A stretch of DNA of 64,000 nt from Methylotenera sp. (GTDB lineage Bacteria > Pseudomonadota > Gammaproteobacteria > Burkholderiales > Methylophilaceae): the NCBI GenBank assembly GCA_021732365.1, contig JAKFVD010000025.1, positions 1-64,000 of the forward strand. The letters run 5' to 3'. The notes under the pieces are model-generated. The model was not told where the DNA came from. It ran no database searches and worked only from the letters and a program-made list of their open reading frames with translations. Positions 1 to 7,351 of this stretch are shown in pieces; position 1 is the first letter of the stretch, and the number at the start of each line of letters is the position of its first letter. Position numbers and translations under genes: made by a program.

Positions 1-106
1 GACCGGTATAGCGCCGGTATAACTTATTTACTGTATTTCAAAATTTGAAGGGCCTTGACTGGCCTAGGATTATGGCTACTTAATTTTTAAGAGCGCCGGA
101 CTAACA

Positions 107-637
107 CTACAAGGGAGTAGATTTTGGTGGTGATGCTTGTTTAGATTTTTTAGGTGGAAGTGTTGTTGCAGATTTTTTGATGGGTGTTGGCGGTACGTAT
201 TTTAGGTCGACATCGGAGGACACAAGCTTATTTACTTCGGCCATAAATGCTTCTGTGGATAGCTTTTCATAACCGCGTACTTTGCCTTGTAGCAGTTTGA
301 CTAGACCCTCATGCTTTAATACTGCCAATAAGAAACCTGGTGTATTGACTGACTTACCTTTAAACAAACTAATGAATGGAACTGCGGTGATGGGATGAGG
401 TGCTTTGTCCAATGTTTCCAAAGTAGCTTCAAGCGCTACCCATTCTTCACTAAAAAATCCACCGCCAGTATTTACTACAATGCGGATATAAACTTGGTTA
501 TCTTGATTACAGCCCAAGTGATAGGTCAGCTCGGCTTTACCAGAGCATGTTGGGCAAAATGCTATCTTGATGATGCGTAAAGGTACAGTTGGAATGTTTG
601 GAGCAGCGTTTGCTTTTGGGGCTTTATTTTGCTTCAT
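107..637 (-). CDS. Hypothetical protein with CxxC motif and Lys/Pro-rich tail
   Basis: A 176-aa protein that I do not recognise. The start is supported by a strong AAGGAG Shine-Dalgarno sequence about nine bases upstream of the ATG. A CPTC motif lies at residues 28-31 with another Cys at 43, which could be a small metal site. The middle is a compact alpha/beta-like stretch, and the last 30 residues are rich in Lys, Pro and Ser and probably disordered. No signal peptide or membrane segment is visible. It points away from the neighbouring GHKL-MTase operon across a 320-base AT-rich gap, so it may or may not belong to the same accessory segment. Confidence 0.6.
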   Translation of the reverse strand: MKQNKAPKANAAPNIPTVPLRIIKIAFCPTCSGKAELTYHLGCNQDNQVYIRIVVNTGGGFFSEEWVALEATLETLDKAPHPITAVPFISLFKGKSVNTPGFLLAVLKHEGLVKLLQGKVRGYEKLSTEAFMAEVNKLVSSDVDLKYVPPTPIKKSATTLPPKKSKQASPPKSTPL

Positions 638-957
638 GGTTTCTCTCCTTAGTTATATGAAAATAGGTTTATTGGTCTTTCATATAAGATGGATACATTC
701 CCGAGTTTATTTGTGCCAAAATCCAATTAAATTATTTAGCTGCTTGGGTATGTGTAAGAAAGATAATACTCAAAAAAAATCAAACATAAATTATTGGCTT
801 TCAATCTTATAAGCCAATAAGAATAGATACAAAAATCATTTATACTTTGAAAAAATGGCAAGAAAATTTAACTAATAAGTCTACGCAATTTAAAGTTTTA
901 GATATGCTATGGTTTCTTGATTGAATTGCTAAATTTCAAAGTAGCTTAAGGGGAAAT
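638..957. other. AT-rich intergenic region upstream of the GHKL-MTase operon
   Basis: This 320-base divergent gap holds no convincing gene. It contains the ribosome-binding site of the leftward gene, a 9-bp inverted repeat at 793-801 and 812-820 with a 10-base loop (possible operator or terminator), a TATACT hexamer at 841-846 that could be a -10 box for the rightward operon, and AAGGGG just before the ATG at 958. A weak short ORF running 567-812 has no start signal worth trusting. Confidence 0.5.
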
Positions 958-2262
958 ATGGATCAAGATCCAATGAAAATTGATGCTTCAGCCACAAAAG
1001 ATTTTTTCATATCTATACTAATTAGAGATATAGATCTGGCTGAAGCGATTGTGGATTTGGTAGATAATTCAGTTGACGGGGCTAGAAAGATGAGAGGAGA
1101 TGGCGATCTTAAAGGCTTATATGTACATTTAGAGTTAGAAGCTAACAAATTTAGAATCACAGATAATTGCGGTGGTATAGAGGCAGAAGTTGCAAGAAAG
1201 TATGCATTCCGATTTGGTAGAGATTCAGACGATCCCCCACCAGTAACCAAGCATTCAGTTGGGCAATTCGGTGTGGGTATGAAGAGGGCAATTTTTAAAC
1301 TTGGCAATGAAATTAAAATTGTATCAAACGCACCTACATCTAGGTTTACTGTGGACTTTAAAGTGGCGGATTGGAAAAAAGATTCTGACTGGGATTTAAA
1401 ATTTATTGCTCTAGAGGAAGGAATCACTGTTCCTGAAAATGAACTCAGTACTGATATCGAAATTACTGGGTTGAATGAAAGTCCATCAAAGGAAATAGTC
1501 CTTGGAGCATTCCATACAAAACTTAGAAACATGATTGAATCTGCTCATGCCGAAAGTGTGAATAAAGGATTTGAAATAAAAATCGGACCATATGTACTTT
1601 CTGCATTGCATCCGAAACTCTTAAAGTCAGCAGAATTAACTCCGATTTTTAAAACACTTGAATTTTATCCTACGTCACCAAATCCAGTAGTAGTAAGAAT
1701 CTACGCAGGTATATTAGATTCAAATCCATCAGAGGCTGGCTGGAATGTAATTTGTAATGGAAGAACTATTCTCGCAGCCAACCAGGATGACACTACTGGC
1801 TGGGGGGAAGGAACGCCAAGATTCCATCACCAATATTCAAGGTTCCGTGGCTACATCTATTTCGATTGTGATGATGCTGGTCGCTTACCCTGGAATACAA
1901 CTAAAACTGACGTTGATGCTGAATTGCCAATATATCAAGCAGTAAAGTTAGAAATGATTAACTGTATGAAACCGGTTTTGGAATTTTTAAATAAATTAGA
2001 TAGAGAAAAAGACACAGAAGAAAATCCTCTAACAGATTCAGTTGATAAATCAGATCCTGTGCAATTTGAGTATTTGGCAAATTCATCAAATTTTGTATAT
2101 AAGGCTGTTCCTGTTCAAAATAAAAACAAGTTAACTAGAATTACATATCAAAAAAATTCAGAAGAAGTTGAAAAAGCAAAAAAAATGTTAAATGCTGCGA
2201 GCACTAAGGAAGTTGGCGAAAAAACTTTTAACTACTTCATGACTATGGAAGGCGATGAATAA
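958..2262 (+). CDS. GHKL (Hsp90/MutL/MORC-like) ATPase of putative defence operon
   Basis: A 434-aa protein whose N-terminal 150 residues form a GHKL ATP-binding domain. The N-box runs from E29 through D33 and N37 to D40 (within DLVDNSVDGA). Motif II, DNCGG, is at 69-73. The glycine-rich lid GQFGVGMKRA is at 102-111. These are the ATP and magnesium contacts of MutL, Hsp90 and MORC proteins. The remainder (about 150-434) has no domain I can name, and the tail is Lys/Glu rich. A strong AAGGGG precedes the start. The stop codon TAA overlaps the next ATG by one base (TAATG), so the two proteins are translationally coupled. With a cytosine-5 methyltransferase downstream it resembles the GHKL ATPases of prokaryotic restriction-modification islands. 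The ATPase assignment is firm; the defence role is inferred. Confidence 0.85.
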   Translation: MDQDPMKIDASATKDFFISILIRDIDLAEAIVDLVDNSVDGARKMRGDGDLKGLYVHLELEANKFRITDNCGGIEAEVARKYAFRFGRDSDDPPPVTKHSVGQFGVGMKRAIFKLGNEIKIVSNAPTSRFTVDFKVADWKKDSDWDLKFIALEEGITVPENELSTDIEITGLNESPSKEIVLGAFHTKLRNMIESAHAESVNKGFEIKIGPYVLSALHPKLLKSAELTPIFKTLEFYPTSPNPVVVRIYAGILDSNPSEAGWNVICNGRTILAANQDDTTGWGEGTPRFHHQYSRFRGYIYFDCDDAGRLPWNTTKTDVDAELPIYQAVKLEMINCMKPVLEFLNKLDREKDTEENPLTDSVDKSDPVQFEYLANSSNFVYKAVPVQNKNKLTRITYQKNSEEVEKAKKMLNAASTKEVGEKTFNYFMTMEGDE

Positions 2263-3203
2263 TGGCGGCTTCCTATAATGTTATTAATTATAACTTGAGG
2301 CCTGCAAAGCATATTGAAAGAAAAATGATTGCTGAATTCTTAAATAGACTTACTATTTTTGGAAAACTTTCTTCATATAGATACGTAGGATTCGGTTCGC
2401 TTTATTTTACAGACTTTATTTTGTTTCATAGAGTTATGGGCTTTACAGACATGATAAGTATTGAGCGTGACACCTCAAGCAAAAGTAGGTTTGAGTTTAA
2501 TCGACCATTCAAATGTGTAAAGCTTGATTTCAGAAACTCTTACGAAGTGCTTGCAGAGTTAACCTGGATAAAGAAAACAATCATATGGCTTGATTATGAT
2601 GGACAGCTTAATAAAGATTGCTTGTCAGATATCGCCGAATTTTTTTCTAAAGCCAGCTCAGGCAGTGTTTTTATAATTTCAATAAATGCGGAATTTGATA
2701 AATCATCAGCAGATTCGTTTAAAAACTTTGAAGATGCAATTGGTAAAGAAAATATGCCTATCGGAGTGACATTAAAAGATTTCAGGGGTGCAGGTGCAAA
2801 TCTGATATTAAGAAAAATTATTAATAATCAGATTGAAAAAACCTTAAGTGCAAGGAATGGTGTTTTGTTACCACAGCAAAAATTAAACTTTAAACAAATG
2901 CTGAACTTTCAATATGCAGACGGAGCAAAAATGCTAACTTTGGGAGGAGTAATATGGAAAAACTCTCAGGCTACAATTTTGCAAAAGAATCCTTGGGATG
3001 ATTTAAGTTTTGTTAGGACATCTGATCAGCCTTACGTTATTGATGCTCCTTGTTTAACTCTGAAAGAAATAAGGTATCTAGAAGCTCATTTACCTATTGG
3101 AGCAGAAAAAACCAAGAGAGAGCCGTTGATTCCAAAAATGATTACCGAAAAATATGCTAAGGTTTATAGGTATTATCCAATGTATGCTGCGGCAGAAATT
3201 TAG
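2262..3203 (+). CDS. Rossmann/methyltransferase-like protein of unknown function, coupled to GHKL ATPase
   Basis: A 313-aa protein that I cannot assign to a named family. The first 120 residues look like a Rossmann-type methyltransferase core: GFGSLYF at 43-49 in the position of the glycine-rich loop, an acidic strand end SIERD at 66-70, LDF at 88-90, and WLDYD at 109-113 in a motif-IV-like position. No PD-(D/E)XK, HNH or PLD nuclease motif is visible. The start codon overlaps the stop of the GHKL ATPase gene by one base, so the two are made together and probably act together. About 180 bases separate it from the DNA methyltransferase. It could be a nucleotide or nucleic-acid methyltransferase, or a degenerate one serving as sensor or adaptor. 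Confidence 0.6.
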   Translation: MAASYNVINYNLRPAKHIERKMIAEFLNRLTIFGKLSSYRYVGFGSLYFTDFILFHRVMGFTDMISIERDTSSKSRFEFNRPFKCVKLDFRNSYEVLAELTWIKKTIIWLDYDGQLNKDCLSDIAEFFSKASSGSVFIISINAEFDKSSADSFKNFEDAIGKENMPIGVTLKDFRGAGANLILRKIINNQIEKTLSARNGVLLPQQKLNFKQMLNFQYADGAKMLTLGGVIWKNSQATILQKNPWDDLSFVRTSDQPYVIDAPCLTLKEIRYLEAHLPIGAEKTKREPLIPKMITEKYAKVYRYYPMYAAAEI

Positions 3204-3385
3204 CAAATTAAATTTTTACAACTCCAAAAGTATACTAATCACCACTTTTTCCAAAGCAATTGGACTTGATTTCTAAATATAATTACATAACTATTTAGTA
3301 TTTGCTTTATTAGTCATTTTAAATCTGCGGTCGATTTCTTCCAATTTGTATGAAATAATTATGTATTATGAATTGTGATAGGTAT

Positions 3386-4528
3386 ATGTCTGAAAAAAAT
3401 ACAATTGTAGATTTATTTTCAGGATGCGGAGGCTTTGCACTTGGGGCTGAATTAGCCGGCTTTAATATTGCAATAGCTGTCGACATAGATAGAAATCTGC
3501 AATCTTCCTACAAAAGAAATTTTCCTAATACGCATGTTATAACCGGCGACTTGACTACCATGGATGAAGAATCCTGGCGTGTTGCTTTAAATGGAGAAAT
3601 AATAGATGGCGTTATTGGTGGCCCCCCATGTCAAGGATATAGTCGAATGGGAAAAAATGAGCCGAGCGACCCACGTCGAACATTGTTAGGTCATTTTTTT
3701 CGAACGGTTAATATCATTAAGCCTAAATTTTTTGTAATGGAAAATGTTGAAGGCTTGGTCGATAAAGGGAATATTGAAGAACTAAAAAAAGCCATATCCA
3801 TTTTAGATTCCTCTTATACAGTCATTTCTCCATTTATTGTTGACGCATCAAATTACGGTGCACCTACTAAGAGAAAACGAGTAGTTGTCATAGGTTACAA
3901 TTCTAAAGAAATGGGTCACATTTCTATGCAAGATATACTTCCTTTAGGGATATCTAAAACAACAGTAAAAGAAGCCATTTTTGATTTACCAACTCCAATT
4001 TGTCAACAAAAGGATAAAACAGATTATGGTTGGTCCAAGTATAAAAGCGTAATTCCAATTTCTAACTATGCTAAAAAAATGCGAATGCCGCCTCGATTTG
4101 GCCTCGGATGGAACGTTGCTAAAGAAAAATTATTGCAGGGTGAAATTTCAGGTAACTTTGCTACTTCTCACACTGAGATTGTTAAAAGTAGATACATTAA
4201 TACCAAACCTGGAGCGATAGACACAATCAGTAGATCAAAAAAATTAGAATGGGATGGACTATGTCCTACTCTAAGAGCCGGGACAGGTGCCGATAAGGGA
4301 AGTTTTCAAGCAGTTAGGCCATTGCACCCTTCTGAAGGAAGAGTTATCACGGTAAGAGAAGCTGCTAGATTACAAGGATTTCCGGATTGGTTCTGTTTCC
4401 ATAAAACTAAATGGCATAGTTTTAGAATGATCGGAAATAGCGTATCTCCTGTAATGTCTGAATACATTTTAATGTCGATTAAACTCAAGCTGAATCAAAC
4501 TAATAAAAATATTTGTATCACTACATGA
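3386..4528 (+). CDS. DNA (cytosine-5-)-methyltransferase, Dcm/M.HhaI family
   Basis: About 380 aa with the ordered C5-methyltransferase motifs: motif I DLFSGCGGFALG close to the N-terminus, motif IV GPPCQGYSRMG with the catalytic cysteine, motif VI ENVEG, motif VIII with the KRKR cluster, and motifs IX-X (REAARLQGFP and GNSVSP) at the C-terminus. The target-recognition region lies between VIII and IX. The longer frame opens at 3368, but the ATG at 3386 has AGG five bases upstream and places motif I at the normal distance, so I prefer it. It transfers methyl from S-adenosylmethionine to C5 of cytosine in a specific sequence. In this operon it probably marks self DNA. No Vsr or restriction nuclease gene follows; a tRNA on the opposite strand is next. 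Confidence 0.92.
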   Translation: MSEKNTIVDLFSGCGGFALGAELAGFNIAIAVDIDRNLQSSYKRNFPNTHVITGDLTTMDEESWRVALNGEIIDGVIGGPPCQGYSRMGKNEPSDPRRTLLGHFFRTVNIIKPKFFVMENVEGLVDKGNIEELKKAISILDSSYTVISPFIVDASNYGAPTKRKRVVVIGYNSKEMGHISMQDILPLGISKTTVKEAIFDLPTPICQQKDKTDYGWSKYKSVIPISNYAKKMRMPPRFGLGWNVAKEKLLQGEISGNFATSHTEIVKSRYINTKPGAIDTISRSKKLEWDGLCPTLRAGTGADKGSFQAVRPLHPSEGRVITVREAARLQGFPDWFCFHKTKWHSFRMIGNSVSPVMSEYILMSIKLKLNQTNKNICITT

Positions 4529-4591
4529 TGAAGATGGTTAATGATCCCAAGAAAATTGATTAAATTCCTCAAATTCTCATCATACACAAAC

Positions 4592-4623
4592 AAAAACGAC
4601 TTAGAGATTTCTCCCTAAGTCGT
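4592..4623 (-). terminator. Rho-independent terminator of tRNA-Ile(CAU)
   Basis: A 9-bp perfect stem (4596-4604 with 4615-4623) around a 10-base loop is followed, reading leftward, by a T-rich run. It lies eight bases beyond the CCA end of the tRNA, and it also sits between the convergent methyltransferase gene and the tRNA. Confidence 0.8.
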
Positions 4624-4630
4624 CTTCAAA

Positions 4631-4914
4631 TGGTGGCCCCTCTGTGAGTCGAACACAGCACCAACGGATTCTGGTTTGTGACGGTTTCCCGCCTCCCTGG
4701 ACTATGCCTTCACCATTGCTTTCGCTTTAGGTGGGTGCCGTCTAGTCTCTACACGTTCAACAAGCATTTCTACCTGAAGCTTCGCTCGGCATTGCCTTGT
4801 GCATTTCTGCCGTCAGGTTTCACCGAATTTGACACCATCCCATATACAGTTTCCACGTATATGGCACATTTACATATGAGTCCGCTGCTCTAACCAAGCA
4901 TGAGCTAAGGGGCC
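4631..4914 (-). tRNA. tRNA-Ile(CAU) interrupted in the anticodon loop by a group I intron
   Basis: Exon 1 is 4914-4876 and exon 2 is 4670-4631, with CCA encoded at 4633-4631. The joined 79-nt RNA folds perfectly: acceptor GGCCCCT with AGGGGCC, D-stem GCTC/GAGC, anticodon stem GCGGA/TCCGT, a seven-base loop with CAT in the anticodon position, and T-stem CTGTG/CACAG with loop TTCGACT. The acceptor and D-arm bases match tRNA-Ile2 rather than initiator or elongator Met, so the wobble C should be converted to lysidine by TilS to read AUA codons. The Ile identity is also supported by the intron family, which lives in this gene in Azoarcus. It is followed by its own terminator and lies downstream of rpoD. 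Confidence 0.95.
4671..4875 (-). ncRNA. Group I self-splicing intron (IC3, Azoarcus type)
   Basis: A 205-nt insertion sits exactly after the CAT anticodon. The exon's CAT can pair with an internal guide GTG at 4867-4865, giving the U-G wobble at the 5' splice site. The intron ends in the required G (4671). Conserved core blocks are easy to read on the minus strand: the AAATTCGGTGAAACC P4-P5 region, GTGTAGAGACTAGACGG (P3/P7), AAGGCATAGTCCAGGGAG (P7), and GNAA-type tetraloops capping P2, P5, P8 and P9. These blocks match the Azoarcus tRNA-Ile(CAU) ribozyme as I remember it. There is no homing-endonuclease ORF. It should excise itself with a guanosine cofactor. Confidence 0.94.
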
Positions 4915-5076
4915 TTAAACTTACAACTTGGGCATTTTATAACACTTACCCACGTTTATTCTTTTCTGAAACTACTTACATAATGCTGTTTCGGTATTAC
5001 AAATTACTTTTTACTACCTTATGCGCCTAAGCACATGAAAATTATCTAAAAAACTTTCTAGAAAATTTTAGAGCAT

Positions 5077-5121
5077 CGGATTATGAGTCCGCTGCTCTAA
5101 CCAAGCATGAGCTAGGGGGCC
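5077..5121 (-). pseudogene. Stranded intron-free 5' half of a tRNA-Ile(CAU) gene
   Basis: The 45 bases repeat the tRNA-Ile 5' end through the D-arm, the anticodon CAT and on into AATCCG of the 3' anticodon stem, with one mismatch (C for T at tRNA position 7). After the anticodon stem the similarity stops and AT-rich sequence follows. Because AATCCG follows CAT directly, this copy has no intron. It lies 163 bases upstream of the complete gene and 50 bases after rpoD. It cannot fold as a tRNA. It could be the displaced half left by an element that integrated in the anticodon arm, or the remains of a tRNA duplication. Confidence 0.85.
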
Positions 5122-5172
5122 TTATCTGAGTTAACCGAATTAGTTAATTCAAAAAACGTATCAATTTTTTTG

Positions 5173-7119
5173 CTAATCTTGACCTGTTTCTAAAAAGCTA
5201 CGCAAACGCTCTGAGCGCGTAGGATGACGCAATTTACGTAAGGCTTTTGCTTCTATCTGACGAATACGCTCGCGTGTTACATCAAACTGCTTGCCCACTT
5301 CTTCTAGCGTATGGTCGGTATTCATTTCAATACCAAAGCGCATACGCAGTACTTTTGCTTCTCGCGGCGTTAATGATTCAAGTACCTCGCTAGTTGCGTC
5401 GCGCAGGCTGGCGTACACGGCAGCATCCATTGGCGCCAGCGTTGTGTTGTCCTCAATAAAATCGCCCAAGTGCGAATCTTCATCGTCACCAATCGGCGTT
5501 TCCATTGAAATCGGTTCTTTGCTGATTTTTAAGATTTTACGAATCTTATCTTCTGGCATTTCCATTTTCTCGGCAAGCAAGGCTGGGTCTGGCTCTATGC
5601 CTGTTTCCTGCAGAATTTGACGGCTGATACGATTCATTTTATTAATCGTTTCAATCATATGCACAGGAATACGGATGGTGCGCGCTTGATCGGCGATTGA
5701 GCGCGTAATCGCTTGGCGAATCCACCATGTTGCATACGTTGAAAACTTGTAGCCGCGGCGATATTCAAATTTATCCACCGCTTTCATCAAACCAATATTA
5801 CCTTCTTGGATTAAGTCTAAGAATTGCAAACCACGGTTGGTGTATTTTTTGGCGATAGAAATCACCAAACGCAAGTTCGCTTCAATCATTTCACGTTTGG
5901 CACGGCGCGCGCGCGCTTCACCCGTGGTCATTTGCTTATTGATTTCTTTCAGCTCTTTAATTGGAATGCCAACTTTGATTTGCAGTGCAATTAAACGATC
6001 TTGCTGATCAATAATAGAATGTCTATAACGCGTTAATTTTTCAATGTATGGCTTTTCCAAACCCAATTCAACATCTAACCAGGTCAAATTAATTTCATTG
6101 CCTGGAAAGCTTTTAATAAAATGCGGACGCGGCATGCCAGATTTATCGACACAGAAATCCATTACTTTACGCTCATGACCGCGCACTTCTTCAACCAAGC
6201 CACGCACTTGTTCACACAAGGCTTCTACTTGTTTGGCCGAGAATCGAAATGCGGTGAGCTCTTCTAAAACGGCTTCATGCAGCTTTTTATAGCCAGCATC
6301 TTGCGAGCCTTTTTGTTCGCGAATTGCATTCATTTCTGTATTGGCTTTGCGAATAATTGCAAAACGTTTTAATACTTCTTCTTTTAATTTAGCTAAGGCT
6401 TCCGCAGAAATGGCAGTGGCTTTTGCGCCATCTTCGTCGTCATCTTCGTCATCATCAACATCTTGCTCATCTTCTTCATCGGCTTCAGCCGCCATCGCGT
6501 CATCTAAACCAATATCGGTATCAATTAAGCCATCCACTAAATCATCGACACTGATTTCGTCTTTTTCAACTTTATCCACCATGTTCAATAATTGCGCAAT
6601 GGTGGTAGGACAAGCAGCAATCGCCTGCACCATGTGTTTCAGGCCATCTTCAATACGTTTGGCGATTTCAATTTCGCCTTCGCGTGTCAGCAAATCTACC
6701 GTACCCATTTCGCGCATATACATACGCACTGGGTCAGTGGTGCGACCAAATTCAGAATCCACTGTAGCCAGCGCCGCTTCCGCTTCTTCTACCGCATCTT
6801 CATCGGTAACAGGGGGTGGCGCATCAGACATTAACAACACTTCGGCATCAGGCGCTTCTTCGTACACCTGAATGCCCATGTCGTTAATCAAGCCGATAAT
6901 GCCATCTATCTGCTCAGAATCTTGTGTATCATCAGGCAAGTGGTCATTGATTTCGGCGTAGGTTAAATAGCCGCGCTCTTTACCTAAAATAATAAGCGAC
7001 TTCAATCGTGTACGGCGCGCTTCTGCGTCTAGCGCAAGTGCTGCTGGGTCAAGCGCGGCTTCTGCCGCCAGCTTATTACGCTCTTTTTCTAATGTTTTAT
7101 CTGATTTTGGTCTGGCCAT
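5173..7119 (-). CDS. rpoD: RNA polymerase primary sigma factor (sigma-70)
   Basis: A 648-aa housekeeping sigma factor. Region 1.1 occupies about residues 35-110, followed by region 1.2. A non-conserved region carries a run of Asp/Glu near residues 225-245. Region 2 contains the core-binding and -10 recognition helices (around [13 protein letters not shown] and [10 protein letters not shown]), with region 3 after it. Region 4 ends with the -35 helix-turn-helix ([20 protein letters not shown]) near residue 600. It is the last gene of the conserved rpsU-dnaG-rpoD cluster, separated from dnaG by a 230-base gap with its own promoter-like sequence. Length and order are normal for a betaproteobacterium. 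Confidence 0.98.
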   Translation of the reverse strand: MARPKSDKTLEKERNKLAAEAALDPAALALDAEARRTRLKSLIILGKERGYLTYAEINDHLPDDTQDSEQIDGIIGLINDMGIQVYEEAPDAEVLLMSDAPPPVTDEDAVEEAEAALATVDSEFGRTTDPVRMYMREMGTVDLLTREGEIEIAKRIEDGLKHMVQAIAACPTTIAQLLNMVDKVEKDEISVDDLVDGLIDTDIGLDDAMAAEADEEDEQDVDDDEDDDEDGAKATAISAEALAKLKEEVLKRFAIIRKANTEMNAIREQKGSQDAGYKKLHEAVLEELTAFRFSAKQVEALCEQVRGLVEEVRGHERKVMDFCVDKSGMPRPHFIKSFPGNEINLTWLDVELGLEKPYIEKLTRYRHSIIDQQDRLIALQIKVGIPIKELKEINKQMTTGEARARRAKREMIEANLRLVISIAKKYTNRGLQFLDLIQEGNIGLMKAVDKFEYRRGYKFSTYATWWIRQAITRSIADQARTIRIPVHMIETINKMNRISRQILQETGIEPDPALLAEKMEMPEDKIRKILKISKEPISMETPIGDDEDSHLGDFIEDNTTLAPMDAAVYASLRDATSEVLESLTPREAKVLRMRFGIEMNTDHTLEEVGKQFDVTRERIRQIEAKALRKLRHPTRSERLRSFLETGQD

Positions 7120-7201
7120 GCCTGATCCTATTCTATGAGACTACTGCTATGATTCTGGCGCTACGTCACTATTAAGTTTTGATGGTGACGAACAACCCTA
7201 A

Positions 7202-7240
7202 ATTATACTGTAAAAAGTGCTAAATTTTAAGCAAAATATG
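7202..7240 (-). promoter_or_regulatory. Possible rpoD promoter
   Basis: Reading leftward there is a perfect TATAAT (complement of 7202-7207) about 80 bases before the rpoD start, within the 232-base dnaG-rpoD gap. The -35 region at normal spacing is only weakly consensus (TTAAAA). A heat-shock type internal promoter is known in this cluster in enterics, but I do not see a sigma-32 consensus here. Confidence 0.4.
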
Positions 7241-7351
7241 ACCTGTTTGAGCAAGAAGCAATTTTTTCACTAAGTTGGCTAGCTAATTTAACTACTTGTT
7301 TTGGCGTCTTATTTTTAAGCTATATGTCACGCCAATCGTTCTGTCGGCTGA

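Noticed and set aside
4678..4893. A 71-codon plus-strand ORF across the tRNA-Ile region
   Set aside because: It lies antisense to the group I intron and the tRNA exons, which explain the sequence fully.
6341..6871. A long Ser-rich plus-strand ORF inside rpoD
   Set aside because: It is a shadow of the acidic stretch of rpoD; long antisense frames with runs of Ser over Asp/Glu codons are common.
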